Under the pieces are notes generated by a model. That model made no database searches, was not told the DNA's origin, and saw nothing but the letters and a program-made list of their open reading frames with translations. From Shinisaurus crocodilurus (lineage: Eukaryota > Chordata > Lepidosauria > Squamata > Shinisauridae), in the NCBI GenBank assembly GCA_021292165.1, contig CM037876.1, forward strand, positions 286,290,521-286,354,520: a DNA stretch of 64,000 nt, read 5' to 3'. Shown here piece after piece: positions 1 to 10,817 of the stretch. The position numbers and the translations under genes were made by a program. Numbering within the stretch: the first letter of the stretch is position 1; the number at the start of each line of letters is the position of its first letter.

Positions 1-48
1 TTGCTACATGAAAAAGCCATGTTATGCTGCTACAGCTATAAGTAAAAC

Positions 49-99
49 ATTATTATTATTATTATCATCATCATCATCATCATCATTATTATTATTATA
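49..99. repeat. (ATT)n/(ATC)n microsatellite
   Basis: The tract reads ATT repeats, then ATC repeats, then ATT repeats. An AT-rich LINE/SINE tail fragment (ATATTTATAAGCCACTTTTC) follows, so it is probably an expanded retroposon tail. Confidence 0.9.
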
Positions 100-684
100 A
101 ATATTTATAAGCCACTTTTCTGGACCATGTCCACTGAAGACAGCTATTAATCATCATGACAAAGTTAACTACAAGGCAATTGTGTCTGAGCCTCTGAGTG
201 ACAGTGGCACTGAGCACAGTTGTAGGACATGAGTAGCAAGTGAATTGATGCAGCTGAAGCTCTAGGCAATGTGCATTTTAAGGAAGGACAAAAATCATAA
301 CGCCAAAAGAACTGGCCACGGAGCTAAAGCAGTTTTGTAATGCTGGCACATGCAGAGCGTATTCTAGAGAACACCCAAGAGTATAATCAGAGTTGCATAT
401 ATGCTGTGGAGTGGACAGCCTGGCTGCCACACAAGTGTGCAATCATTTCTGAAATGGAGTGCAGCATCCTCAAAATGTGATTTAAAAACAACAAATGCCT
501 AGTCCTTATGCAGAGAAAAGCAATTTTGAGAAGCATGTGGTTATAATGTCCGCAGCGGTGGATTTTTTATCTTTCTTTTTCTGAATAAAAGTATCTGAGA
601 AAATTCACAAACTACTTTGCCAATGTTTTTGAAACTCTGCTGGACTGTGGCCAGCAAGCTAAAGAAATAGGAGAAGGGCCTTCA

Positions 685-755
685 ATTTATTTATTTATTT
701 ATTACATTTATCAATCGCCCATCTGGCCGGTCACCCGGCTAAGAACAGCACCTGC
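685..755 (-). repeat. LINE 3' tail fragment (L2-like)
   Basis: TTTATT repeats run into CGCCCATCTGGCCGG, the same tail that recurs at 17699-17760. The orientation is antisense. Confidence 0.5.
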
Positions 756-869
756 AGCCCACATGTTTCAGGTAGAAACACATCTATTTGAACAGATTCA
801 GTAGCAAAGTCTGTAAAAAAAACAAAGCTGTACACCATAAAAAACATGCTATTTTACAAAATATAAACT

Positions 870-1957
870 TTATTAGTTCTATGTATGTAATCAATCTTCC
901 CACTCTTTTTCCTATTTATCTCTTTCTCCTATACTCTCTGGATTTTGGTGGACTTGTGCTTTCTTGCTTTCATTCTCATCTTTCTCAGTGTTCCTTTTCC
1001 ATATCTATTAATGTTCAGTCTTTCTCCTCTTTCCACTGGAGTTCCTCAAGGATCCATCCTGGGACCTCTTCTTTTTATCCCCTTCGTGTTCATCCCGTTA
1101 TTCATTCTTTTAACATACATAAACATTCATAACAATAATTCAATCTTTTAATCATTCATAATTATGCCAACAACCTGCATCTCTACTTTTCTTCTTCTAA
1201 TCTTCATCTTCATACTACCTTTCTAATTTTCCAGCTCGGGAAAATGCTTCTATTCTTCCTTCTCCCTCCTTACTGCCCTGACTCCTCTCTTCTTTTATTG
1301 AAGCCACTGCAAAAACTTGCCAGCTACAAACTGAAATATCATGAGCAATCATTCTTTTGGGGGTGGGCGAGAGTCTTCCTCTACTTCAGACAGTGGCTTC
1401 TTCTCTTATTCTCTGTTGCTCTCACTATTGTAATTCTTTTTTTAGAATTGCATCTCTCCCCCAATTCTTAACTCTGCTGCTTGTTTTTATTTTTTCCCTG
1501 TTATCTCATTTTTTTCCCCACAGTTCTCCTTTGTTAGGTTCTATCACTGGATTCCATTTCCTTTATCAGATCCAGTTCAAGCTACCAACTTGTGTTATTT
1601 TAAAACCTCTTCACTTCCTCTTATCTTCTATCTTTGCCCTCTTGTTCTCTTCACTCTACTGAAACTTTGCTCTCGGTTAAACCTCAGATTATTTCCTCTA
1701 TTTTATGCCTATATGCCTTCTCTCATATTACCCCTCTTCTCTGGAACTCACTCCTCTCAACTCTCCCTGTGCAAGAGTTTTAGCACCATTTGAAAACATA
1801 TTTACTCTTACAAGCCCCTTCCCCCTTTTTAAAGAGCCTTCTTAAAAGGTTCTTGTCATTTTAAAAACGGTATACCTGTGGGCAGGGCTTGTTCTTTTTA
1901 GTATAACCATTGCATAGCACCTAGAAATTGTAAAGTGCTTTATAAATAAACATTATC
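870..1957 (+). pseudogene. Degraded CR1/L2-group LINE, reverse transcriptase remnant
   Basis: A short frame at 945-1151 carries TGVPQGSILGPLLF at about 1035-1076. This is the conserved reverse transcriptase block 4 of CR1/L2/Rex-type non-LTR elements. The pyrimidine-rich DNA downstream has no intact frame. The segment ends in an AAAGTGCTTTATAAATAAA type tail near 1957. Stops and frameshifts break all the rest, so this is an old copy. The clade is uncertain because only one motif survives. The overlapping small frames between 788 and 1793 are not independent genes. Confidence 0.6.
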
Positions 1958-3570
1958 ATGCGGGTACTGCTATTGGGTGAAATCCAGTGATGTCCATCCA
2001 TCAGCAGAATGGACTCCTCCTCTGCCTTAGTGTGTTTTTATGTATTTAAAAACATAAACACATTAAGTACAGACTAAAAGAAGCAAGATCCGAAGCCTAG
2101 AAAGTAGCATAAGAACCGCAGTGAAGGGCAGCCCACCACACAGGGCTTTAGCTTATCATAGGAGTGAATGGCAATCATTCACTTCTACGGCAGAAAAGAC
2201 CCATTCAGGAATTCTGCTAGGTTAAGAGAATGATCCCCTGCCCCTGGTGCCCACAGGCACTGCAAATCCAGCCTGCTCCTATATGCATAGCTGCATCCTG
2301 CGCTTTCTCCTTTGGTCACACTAGTTACTAATTAGAACACAGTTTAACAAATTATCTAGTAATGAGCCCAGGGAACACCCAAAGATGTCAGGTAATTCCA
2401 AGGCCAGATGAATGAGGTTTGTACAGCCCCAGGCACTGCTGGACATCTATTGCTGTTGCTCGTCATCACAGAAAGTGTACAGCCCCTGGCAGAGGATTGC
2501 TATCATAAAGCAAAACAGGAATAGGGTATTATTAGTTAGTGCTACATGATGTGGAGTCAACTTCTTCCGCACTAACTGTTCCAACAGGAAGATTGTATGG
2601 CAGACTAGGCAGAAGTCAGGTGTGTAAAGCTGTGCCCCAGTGGTGAATTCTGGGAGGTAATCCAGCTAGTAACTAATTTGGAGGGAATGGGGACTAGCCC
2701 AAATGAACAAGAGACCCAGAGATCCAGGAGTAGGCCAAGTACAGTTCCAAAGTACATACACAAGTAACTCTATCTTGGGCTATGGAGAAAGGAAATACCT
2801 ACTCTTTTGTACTTGGCTTAAGCAGTTATGCAAGAGGGCTCTTAAACCATATATAGATTAAAATGCATTTATTGAGAAATCCACTTCGAAAGTACAGAGT
2901 AGAATAATTTCTACAAACAATAATTTCCTTGCTTTATTTGAAATCTGACAATTGGCTGCAACCATCGTGCAAAGGTCCTGCTGTATTTTGTTTAAATAGC
3001 ACCCTCCTCTCAACACCCAACAACTGAGAGCTTGTTTCCGATTGAGCTATTTAATACGCTGAGCTCACACAGGCAAGAGCAGGCATTTTAAAGCTACAAG
3101 AACATCAGTTCAAAACTTCTGCCGCAAATGTAAAGATTGCCCAGTTATGCATATTAACTGGATGTGTTCCTCTTTTACCTTGGCGTTTGTCCCCAAGGCA
3201 CAGTCCAGAAAAATAAAGATCTCAGCAACATAGAATGCTGTGTTGAGGACTTACAAAAGCAGTAATTCTCAATATCCATCTCAAGTGCCTTTATTTTTTT
3301 TTTTACTAACTTGACCTCAAAAAAGAATTGCAAGGAATAGCCAAGGGAACAAGTCACACAAGTTGTACTTTTAAAGGTAACAAATGCATGCCCTTAGCTG
3401 CCTAAGTTCATTCAACTTTTGCTTTTGCTATAGACACTATAGCATTTTATAAATATCACTGCTAGGCTTGAGGGTGAAACTGGCCATTACATGTTGTATT
3501 TTATTTATTTACTCAACATATTTATAAGCCACTTTTTAGGGCCAAGCCCTCACAAAGTGACGTAAAGAAG
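1958..3570. other. Unassigned intronic sequence
   Basis: I see no coding exon, RNA gene or recognisable repeat here beyond short AT-rich tracts. Open frames are short and uncharacteristic. Confidence 0.5.
3500..3548 (-). repeat. Retroposon 3' tail fragment
   Basis: TTTATTTACTCAACATATTTATAAGCC resembles the A+T-rich antisense tails of SINE and LINE copies elsewhere in the window. Confidence 0.35.
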
Positions 3571-3574
3571 GACA

Positions 3575-3660
3575 CAAGAAGTGAACTATAGTCCACAAAA
3601 GCTTATGCTAGAATAAATTTGTTCATCTTTAAGGTGCCACAAGACTCTTTGTTGTTTAAG
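3575..3660 (+). repeat. Old amniote interspersed repeat fragment
   Basis: CCACAAAAGCTTATGCTAGA followed by AAGGTGCCACAAGACTC is a tail I recognise from repeats shared among reptiles. I do not name the family. Confidence 0.45.
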
Positions 3661-3829
3661 ATACATTAGATACATCAGACAGGTGTACAGTTAGTATGAG
3701 TGGTGGAAAAACATGCTATGAATCACAGAAGTAATTTACACTCTTAAGGAAAGCAAGCAGTGAAGAGAGACATTTAAAGCATTTAGGACCAGGTTACCTT
3801 AAGAACCACTTTCACCTGTATGACATTGT

Positions 3830-4020
3830 CCATATGCTAAGATCTGCCTCAGAGGTCCTGCTTGTCTGCCTGTTGATAAAATCAGTTAGACTGGTGAACA
3901 CGAGAGACAGGGTCTTCTTGGTGATGGCCCCACTGTTCTGGAACTTGCTTCCAATTGAGACCATATGCTAAGATCTGCCTTAGAGGTCCTACTCCTGTGC
4001 CTGCCGGTAAAATCAGGTTG
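3830..4020 (+). pseudogene. Degraded L2-like LINE C-terminal fragment
   Basis: The plus strand encodes RVFLVMAPLFWNLLPIE near 3910-3960, similar to the C-terminal AFSVVAPxLWNxLP block of L2 LINEs seen at 58450. A phrase starting CATATGCTAAGATCTGCCT occurs at both 3833 and 3961, a small local duplication. Confidence 0.45.
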
Positions 4021-4254
4021 GGGAAGAGCAAGAACAGGTTACATATTCTGCTACTTTGCAGCATATGTTTTAATGCTGTTCTCTAACACAGGCTAACTGC
4101 ATTATTTGCAGAAGGCAATAAAACTGAATAGCTAAAGCAAGTTGAAAGTGAAGATAGTTTTTTTAAACTATGGGCATGGCATAAAATGAACACCAACCTT
4201 CAACCTCTTGCCTCCTGCGTCTACCATTAATCACAAGTCACAAACATGACTAAC

Positions 4255-4380
4255 CTGGAACCTGTGAACCAACTCCAGTGACTGGCTGTCATTTTGGTCA
4301 GCTTCAATGATGACGTCTGTCAGTTTATGTATGATGACATCTAACGGGCCTTGATCTTCTATTGGTTTGGTAAGGTCAAG
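4255..4380 (-). CDS. ITPK1: ITPK1 internal coding exon (inositol-tetrakisphosphate 1-kinase)
   Basis: Read on the minus strand this is a 126-bp exon of exactly 42 codons, phase 0 at both ends. It begins LDLTKPIEDQ, contains GPLDVIIHKLTDVI and EADQNDSQSLELVHRFQ, and ends in CAG. These match residues about 41-82 of vertebrate ITPK1, with conservative changes from the human protein as I remember it. A pyrimidine-rich tract ending TTTTTTTCCAG lies just 5' (4381-4400), and GTTAG follows as donor (4250-4254). ITPK1 is a cytosolic ATP-grasp kinase that phosphorylates inositol 1,3,4-trisphosphate and inositol tetrakisphosphates on the way to InsP6. This segment lies in its N-terminal domain, before the catalytic ATP-grasp region. 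It is the only host coding sequence I can support, so the rest of the window should be ITPK1 intron. Neighbouring exons (start codon side at higher coordinates, next exon below position 1) were searched by eye and not found. Confidence 0.95.
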
Positions 4381-4675
4381 CTGGAAAAAAATAATGAAAG
4401 ATAGGAAATACGCTTATTCTGTGAAGGATCAAATCTGTGTTTTCTAGTGATGGTCACTAAGAATATTCAGCTCCAGTTATAAATATATAGAGAATATTTT
4501 GCAAGGATTGGTTGCTCATGGGGCATAGTTGAACATATAAACCTGACCTTTTCAGCGAGGCCATTTGTTCACCTTGCCCAGTGGTATCTGTTCTAACTGG
4601 TAGAGCTTTTTTAGGAGTGTTCAATTATAAGCCATGCATGAGCTGCCATTTCCCAGAACCACTGAAGTCAACATA

Positions 4676-4895
4676 TTTTATTAATTTTATTATATTTATA
4701 CCCCGCCTTTTTTCCTGCAAGGAACCCAAGGCGGCTTACATAATCCTCCTCTCCATTTTATCCTCACAACAACCCTGTGAGGTAGGTTAGGCTGAGAGTC
4801 AGTGACTGGCCCAAAGTCACCCAGTGAGTTTCATGGCCGAGGGGTGACTAGAACCCGGATCTCCCGGAGTCCCAGTCCAACACTCTCACCACTTC
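4676..4895 (-). mobile_element. Sauria-type tRNA SINE
   Basis: The copy is antisense. It shows the 3' module CCTTTTTTCCTGCAAGGAAC (complement of GGTTCCTTGCAGGAAAAAAGG), the central TGGGCCAGTCACTGACTCTC block and a tRNA-related 5' region. The 5' end abuts exactly the 195-bp duplicated block that starts at 4896. Confidence 0.85.
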
Positions 4896-5090
4896 ACACA
4901 GCCACTGTTCCATTGTGCAAAACCCTAAACCTGCTCTAGTTTCCCTTTAATCTCTTTTATTGCACCTACATGCTGATGCCAAATCATCACTCTAAAGTCC
5001 TTGGGGACGTGACAAGTAGGGAGGAGTTTTATATGAGAATAACCAGAAGGTGCCTGCATGTGCCGCAATAGCACAGAGATCTGAAATCTA
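4896..5090 (+). repeat. 195-bp exact direct repeat, copy 1
   Basis: As read by eye, it is identical base for base to 8142-8336 (offset 3246, no indels), and the sequences diverge abruptly on both sides. It contains no recognisable gene. Confidence 0.9.
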
Positions 5091-5228
5091 TAGGTTGTGT
5101 ATGACTCAGCAAATGATTAAAACACAGGGTCTATCAAGTCCACTCTTGCCTATTCTAGTAGTTCCCAAGGTTTGGTCCAAAGATGTTGTTTGAGTACAAC
5201 TCCCTTCACCCCAATTCTACTGGGAGTG

Positions 5229-5416
5229 GAACATAGGAAGCTGCCTTATACTGAGACAGGCTATGGTCCATCTAGCCAAGTACTGTTGACACTGACTGGA
5301 GGTGGCTCTCCAGGGTTTCAGGCAGGAATATTTCCAGCTCTACCTGGAGCCAGGGATTGAACCTGGGACCTTCTACATGCAAAGCATGTACTCTGCCACT
5401 GAGCCACAGTCCCTCC
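5229..5416 (-). mobile_element. tRNA-derived SINE with CR1-like tail
   Basis: Read in reverse, the right end gives a GTGGCTCAGTGGCAGAGTAC A box and a GGTTCAATCC B box. The left end is the 3' tail, reading GGCAGCTTCCTATGTTC in the sense direction, which resembles the TATGTTCTTATG ends of CR1 copies at 31.9 and 43.7 kb. Confidence 0.75.
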
Positions 5417-5544
5417 CACTGTTCCACAGTTGGAGTGGTAGTTCAACATCTGGGGACCCAAGGTTAGGAGCCCCTGGTCTACTCAGATAGTAGCTTTCAA
5501 AGTTGCAGGCAGAGGATTTTCCACAGCCCTGCAGATACCTGAAG

Positions 5545-5610
5545 CCCTTTTAACTGGAGATGCTTTATGCCTGCAGGTCATGGGTTCTAGCACTGAACTA
5601 TGTCCCCTCC
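5545..5610 (-). repeat. tRNA-SINE 5' fragment (diverged)
   Basis: CTGGAGATGCTTTATGCCTG followed by a degenerate B box resembles the tRNA-related part of the SINE at 5229-5416. Confidence 0.4.
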
Positions 5611-6414
5611 CTATATTGTATAGAAATGTTTGCTAAATCAAGCCTGTACACATATTTACTTGACTTATATGAAGTAACAGATTGACCAATAAGGTAGCAA
5701 ATACATTTCAGTTTTCATCACAGAACAGTCTGAGGGCTCATGGTGCAGTTCAGACTCCTGCTAAAGCTAAGGATTTTGTAAAATAAAATTTCTCAAAGTG
5801 CTTATTTTATCCTATTCTCCACCTTGGTCCTATATCCATATGTTAGGTACCAAAAGGAAATCTTAACACTATGCTGTACTCATGTTTGCACTAAGTAACA
5901 AACAATGGGAATAGAATATACCTGTTGAATTGGGAGGGGCCAGGCAGGAATCCAACAAAGCCAACAAACCTTTCCCCATTTGACCTCCAAAGCAGATGAA
6001 TACACATGATCTACACCACATTATGTCACAAGGCCAGTTCAATCAACTGAAGCCAAAAAGCTAAGCTGTGCACACGATGCAAGAGGGAGTGGCTTCCCAC
6101 TTCCCACTGCTAGGAACTTTAATATGATGTAAATCTGGGGTGGTGGCAATCAGTTATACCTTTGCCCTTAACCAACTTAATTTTATTTATATTTATACTA
6201 GCGAATGAACCCAGCTTTGCATGGGTTGGAATACCCCTTTGTTTGATACAGTAAAACGTTCAAGCAAACTTACACAGTTGTTAGTTGGGACACATTGTGT
6301 CCACCCTGTCTGAGTGAAGCAACATCCACTGGTGCAAAGGGAGGGGTTTGTTGTCCATGCCTGAGGGTGGGCTGCCCCACAGAGGTCTACTAATCCCCCC
6401 TGGCTTCAAACTGT
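5611..6414. other. Unassigned intronic sequence
   Basis: AT-rich sequence with no exon or repeat that I can name. Confidence 0.5.
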
Positions 6415-6512
6415 ATGGACTGTAAAGCAATGCGCTGGTTCGAGAACTGCCCCTAGAGAGCTTCGGCTATTGGGCGGCATAGAAATGTAATAAATGATAT
6501 GAAATGAAATAG
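6415..6512 (+). mobile_element. L2 LINE 3' end fragment
   Basis: AGAGAGCTTCGGCTATTGGG then CGGCATAGAAATGTAATAAA is the same terminus as the L2 copy ending near 58787. Confidence 0.7.
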
Positions 6513-7569
6513 TGGCTGAAGATGTTACTGCAGGCTTCAACCACAGACATTAAAATTAAAATTAATTGCTGTGTTTATAACAAAATAACCCTGAAGTGCA
6601 CATCCCTAGGGTCCCCTTAGAGTGCATGTTAGGTTTCAGGTGTTAACATTTCATGGTCAGCACTATGGCGCTGATAGACAGACAGACACAGATCCTCTTT
6701 TATTATAATAGATATATACACATACACTATTGAAATGAATGGAAGCTGTGATAAAGCTGCGCTGAGTGTCTGACTGCAATAGGTGGCCAGTGTATAAAGT
6801 TTTATTTGTTTATTTTTAATGATTAAAAAAAAATATATAGAATGCTCAAACAAGGTGGGTGACTTTCCCCACACTGTACAACAAAGTGGTGGATTAGGGA
6901 ACATCATGTAAGCACTTTGCCAGAATACCATGGTGACGAGCACAATGCAAATACTCGACAGACTCAGAATTCTCAGTTCCATATTCCACCATAGGCTAGG
7001 CCTCCCACAGAGTCAGCTCCGTTGCAGTATGAATTACTTAAGACCAAATTTGCTACATATGACAGCAGACTGTGTTCAGAGGCGTCAGTGCCAATAAGAA
7101 CTAAAACAGAGATAGCATGCAATTTAAAGCAATAAAGGGGTACATGAGTGTGCATGTGCGTGTGTATGCTTGCTCGTCTTAGCTCTATGCTCTGTTTCCA
7201 CTGTATCTTTTTCTTCTATGTGAGGTCCAAACCATAAGAGAGAGCAGCTGGGGGGGGGGGGGAAGTACCCAGGTAAAGGCTATGGAGGAAAAGGGGGGGG
7301 GGAGAGATTCAGCACCTCTTGTCTGCATACCCCTTTGGCACTTTAAAACACACCCTAGAATCTCACATTAGATATGATTAGAGCAGATCTGCATTTGAAC
7401 ACAGAAGCCTCCCGCTGTCACTTGTAGTTTGAGCTTTGTATTGAATGTAGTACTGTATTGATTTTCACTGATAGCCCTAATATTTAATCTGGCCAAACAT
7501 ATAGAATTGCTTTTAAAAAGAAAGAAAATCCAGAAAGATTGCTTCTAGAACAAGCACACTGGCTGCATT
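6513..7569. other. Unassigned intronic sequence with G-runs
   Basis: No exon seen. Two G-runs occur at 7251-7262 and 7293-7302. Small minus-strand frames here have no family features. Confidence 0.45.
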
Positions 7570-8141
7570 TGCATAGAACACTTAGCCAGAATTCCTCAGA
7601 ATTGTTCTGAGGTTTATTGTTCACAGGCAAGCATGCTGGTGCACGCTGCCTGAACACTCCACCTGCAAGCCGCAGTGGCCAAACCAGCTTTTCCAACTGG
7701 AGCCTTTCAGATGTTTTGGATTTCAAGTCACAGCCTGCATAGCCAGTGGTCAAGAATACTGGAAGTTGTAGTCCAAAAACTTCTGGAGGGCACCATGTTG
7801 GGAAAAGCTGGGTAAACCAGCCAGGAACTTGCCAGGGCAGAAAAACTTAACATTATGTCTGAACTGGGACTCCTGGCTTGTTGCTCCTCTAACAAGACTT
7901 AAAGTTTGAACCCAGGGTTTGAAGTTGGCTTACAGACCAAGGCTTGTTAGAGAAGTTGCAAGCCAGGATCCAGGTATGGACGTAACACTACATTTTTCTG
8001 CCCTGGTAGTTCCTGGTTAATTTAGCCACTCCCGCTTTCAGGAGGAGCCAAGTGGGAGTGGGTGGGCAGGATGCACCAGCATGCTTGCTTGTGAATGGTA
8101 AACCAGGCTTCTGTGGAATTCTGGCTTAGGGTTCTGTGCTA
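7570..8141. mobile_element. Palindromic TIR element (about 570 bp) with nested MITE
   Basis: The outer arms are inverted: the left arm includes TTAGCCAGAATTCCTCAGAA and CAAGCATGCTGGTGCACG, and the right arm has their complements (GCACCAGCATGCTTGCTTGT, TGGAATTCTGGCTTAGG). Inner arms also pair: CCAGGAACTTGCCAGGGCAG on the left against CTGCCCTGGTAGTTCCTGG on the right. It is a fold-back element with no coding capacity and is interrupted by a second MITE at 7687-7810. Confidence 0.65.
7687..7810. mobile_element. Short palindromic MITE nested in a larger fold-back
   Basis: The ends GCTTTTCCAACTGGAGCC and complementary CACCATGTTGGGAAAAGC form inverted repeats around a TGTAGTCCAA-type core. Flanks CCAAACCA and GTAAACCA may be an imperfect 8-bp target duplication, which would suggest hAT. 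Confidence 0.6.
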
Positions 8142-8336
8142 ACACAGCCACTGTTCCATTGTGCAAAACCCTAAACCTGCTCTAGTTTCCCTTTAATCTC
8201 TTTTATTGCACCTACATGCTGATGCCAAATCATCACTCTAAAGTCCTTGGGGACGTGACAAGTAGGGAGGAGTTTTATATGAGAATAACCAGAAGGTGCC
8301 TGCATGTGCCGCAATAGCACAGAGATCTGAAATCTA
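8142..8336 (+). repeat. 195-bp exact direct repeat, copy 2
   Basis: Identical to 4896-5090. It starts exactly where the palindromic element to its left ends. Confidence 0.9.
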
Positions 8337-8445
8337 CCCATGCATACAGCTCAGCATAAGGCAACACTCGCAAATGTAGAGCAAAAGAATGGATTGAAAA
8401 TGTAGTTCTGTACTTGTGAGTAGCAAAGAGCTTCATGGTGCAATC

Positions 8446-8684
8446 TATTTATTTATTTATTATATTTATACCCTGCCTTTTTTCCTGCAAGGAACCCAAG
8501 GCGGCTTACATAATCCTCCTCATCCTCCTCTCCATTTTATCCTAACAACCCTGTGAGGTAGGTTAGGCTGAGAGTCAGTGACTGGCCCAAAGTCATCCAG
8601 TGAGCTTCATGGCTGAGCGGGGACTAGAACCCGGATCTCCCGAGTCCTAGTCCAGCACTCTAACCACTGCACCACACTGGCTCT
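8446..8684 (-). mobile_element. Sauria-type tRNA SINE
   Basis: Full-length antisense copy with an ATTT tail, CCTTTTTTCCTGCAAGGAAC, TGACTGGCCCAAAGTCATCC and a tRNA-related end finishing CACCACACTGGCTCTC. Confidence 0.85.
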
Positions 8685-8694
8685 CATGCATAGT

Positions 8695-8777
8695 CATAGT
8701 GCAATTACTTAGAAGTAAGACCCACTGTGTTCAATGGGGCTCACTTCCAGTAAGCATGTATAGGATTGCAGCCTTAA
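8695..8777. mobile_element. Palindromic MITE (GTATAGGATTGCAGCC type)
   Basis: Shares AAGTAAGACC...GTTCAATGGGGCT and terminal GTATAGGATTGCAGCCTTAA with copies at 30853-30945 and 53510-53565. Confidence 0.55.
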
Positions 8778-9329
8778 GCTGCTGTTAAGAAGGAACTTGA
8801 GAGTCAAGAGCACTCCCACACTCCCTTTCCTACCGAGGGTAGTAAGCAATATTACAGTTCTACTTCACAGCAGGGAGATAAGTGAGGAAGGGGTTAGAAT
8901 GAAACCTAGGAGTAGCAGATTAGGGTGAATATAGACAGCCAAGGTACTGTGTGATAAGGTTTAATATCCTGTGATTGCTTTGTCTGTATTAATGCAAACG
9001 TGATGCATTTCCCCCTGCCTTACGTTGTTTTGTGTAGTAAAAGCTGGGGACCATCAAATGGTAAGGATCCCCTCATTTACCACTTGGTAAACTGGTCATC
9101 TGGGTTAGTAATCTATGGCAAGCAACATTGAGAGGAGAAATTATTCCCTTTAGCTGTGGAGTTTCAGGACTACAGTAATCTTTTAAAGGAACTGCTTGAC
9201 TTCCTTATTCAGATTTCTATTCCAAGTGCTTCTATGGATGTTTCAAATACTGAAGTATTTACAGTTATCATAAGGTATTTTTAATATTAAAATTTTGGTG
9301 TGTGTTAGGGTAGTTGCTTTTAGTGAGAA
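8778..9329. other. Unassigned intronic sequence
   Basis: No exon or identifiable repeat. Confidence 0.45.
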
Positions 9330-9850
9330 GCTATAAAAACAAACCAGATAGCTGAAAAAAATAGAACAGAATAAAACTAACCACAGCACATAAATAAATA
9401 AAATAAAAACCAGCAACAGCAAAACATTAACACAGCAGCGCTAAAACAATGAGGATATGAAAATGATCCCAAAACAACCTTAAAATGCCTGGGAAAACAA
9501 AAAGGTACCAAAAGGACCACAATGTGGGCTCCAGGCAAGCTTCTCTTGCCTGGATATTCCACAATCAAGATGCTGCAACTGGAAAAGCCCTTTCTCTGTT
9601 AGTCACCTGCAGTGCCTCATTCAGCGGGATTTGAACCAAGTCTTCTTCCATTTCTCTAGCTGTCTACCCAGACATTTCATGGCCCGTTCCTCAGAAAACC
9701 AAGGGTGCTTGAGAGAAGGTGCTTAGGAGCAATAATGTCAACTGCTTGGATTATGGTGTACTACCCATTCCACAAACGAACCAACTCTTACCAGCTGGGA
9801 AATCCCTGAGAGCATTCAGGAATACTTCTGGATCCAGTAGCCTCTGAGGA
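9330..9850 (-). mobile_element. Diverged CR1/L2-type LINE 3' region
   Basis: An antisense, A-rich 3' tail is followed by sequence similar to the ACTGGAAAAGCCCTTTCTCT block of the LINE C-terminus (compare 36090 and 49450). It is badly decayed. Confidence 0.4.
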
Positions 9851-10369
9851 AGACCATTTCGACAGCCCCCCCCATCCCTGCAGAGGCTATATGGGCCCCA
9901 GCAAATCTAAACCTTAGGTAGCAATCTGTCTGTGACAACAGACTCCTTTTGAGCTTCCCTACTCATAGATCATTTTCATCCTGACCAACAAATGCCAGGT
10001 TGAGAGTGTGTCCTGCCACATGTGTAGGGCCAAATATCAATTGAAACAGGCCCATGGTTGCCACAGAAGCCATAAAATCCTGAGCTGCTCGAATGTTGAA
10101 CTCAATACAGTCAACTTGGGGGAAATCAACACTGCCAAGATCACCCCTCTCGGCAGCCCCTTCATGCGTTTGTTAGCTGTCTGCATTGCTATACTACCAG
10201 ATTTAAGAAATGGGCAAACTCCCCAGCATTTCCCATGCTGTACATTGGTAGTGTGTATTCACTCATCTCCTGCCCCAGTGCTGCCATTTCCTCCCACTTG
10301 CTTCCTGCTTGTGTGCTTCCCAGCAGACTTCAATATAGTTGGCCATTGTTAGAAAATATGAGATGGGCC

Positions 10370-10427
10370 AGAGATGGACCTTTGGTCTGATCTGGCAAGG
10401 CTCTCCTTACATTGTTATGAGAAGGGA
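10370..10427 (+). mobile_element. CR1 3' end fragment
   Basis: GATGGACCTTTGGTCTGATC and a following GGCTCT...TTATG match the ends of CR1 copies at 31.96 and 43.7 kb. Confidence 0.6.
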
Positions 10428-10580
10428 TGGGGCAACAGGTGGGAAAACCACAGCAGTAAGTGCTCCAAAAAGAAGCTGCGAAAAGGGGAGGGGCAGTTAA
10501 TATCTCCCCTTTCTGGAGTAGCTGTAGTGTTGAAAAGGTGTAAGGTACTGAGAACTGTCAGTTCACCACTTAACACTGGG

Positions 10581-10817
10581 GGAGCCAGTGAGGTGTAGTG
10601 GTTAAGAGTGTTGGACTGGGACTCAGGAGATCTGGGTTCTAGTCCCCACTCAGCCATGAAAACTCACTGGGTGGCTTTGGGCCAGTCACAGACTCTCCGC
10701 CTAACCTACCTCACAGGGTTGTTGTGAGGATAAAATGGAAAAGAGGAGGAGGATTATGTACGCCGCCCTGGGTTCCTTGGAGGAAAAAAGGCAGGATATA
10801 AATATAATAAATAAACA
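10581..10817 (+). mobile_element. Sauria-type tRNA SINE
   Basis: Sense copy: the tRNA-related head GGTGTAGTGGTTAAGAGTG, a B-box-like GGGTTCTAGTCCCC, central TTTGGGCCAGTCACAGACTC and the tail GGCAGGATATAAATATAATA. The 10735-11367 open frame overlaps this SINE and is not a gene. Confidence 0.9.

Noticed and set aside
1244..1793. Overlapping pyrimidine-rich plus-strand frames as a membrane protein
   Set aside because: Hydrophobic content comes from T/C-rich DNA of a decayed LINE. No start context or family match.
5350..5416. tRNA gene on the minus strand
   Set aside because: A and B boxes are present, but no cloverleaf 3' half or terminator follows. It is the head of a SINE found several times.
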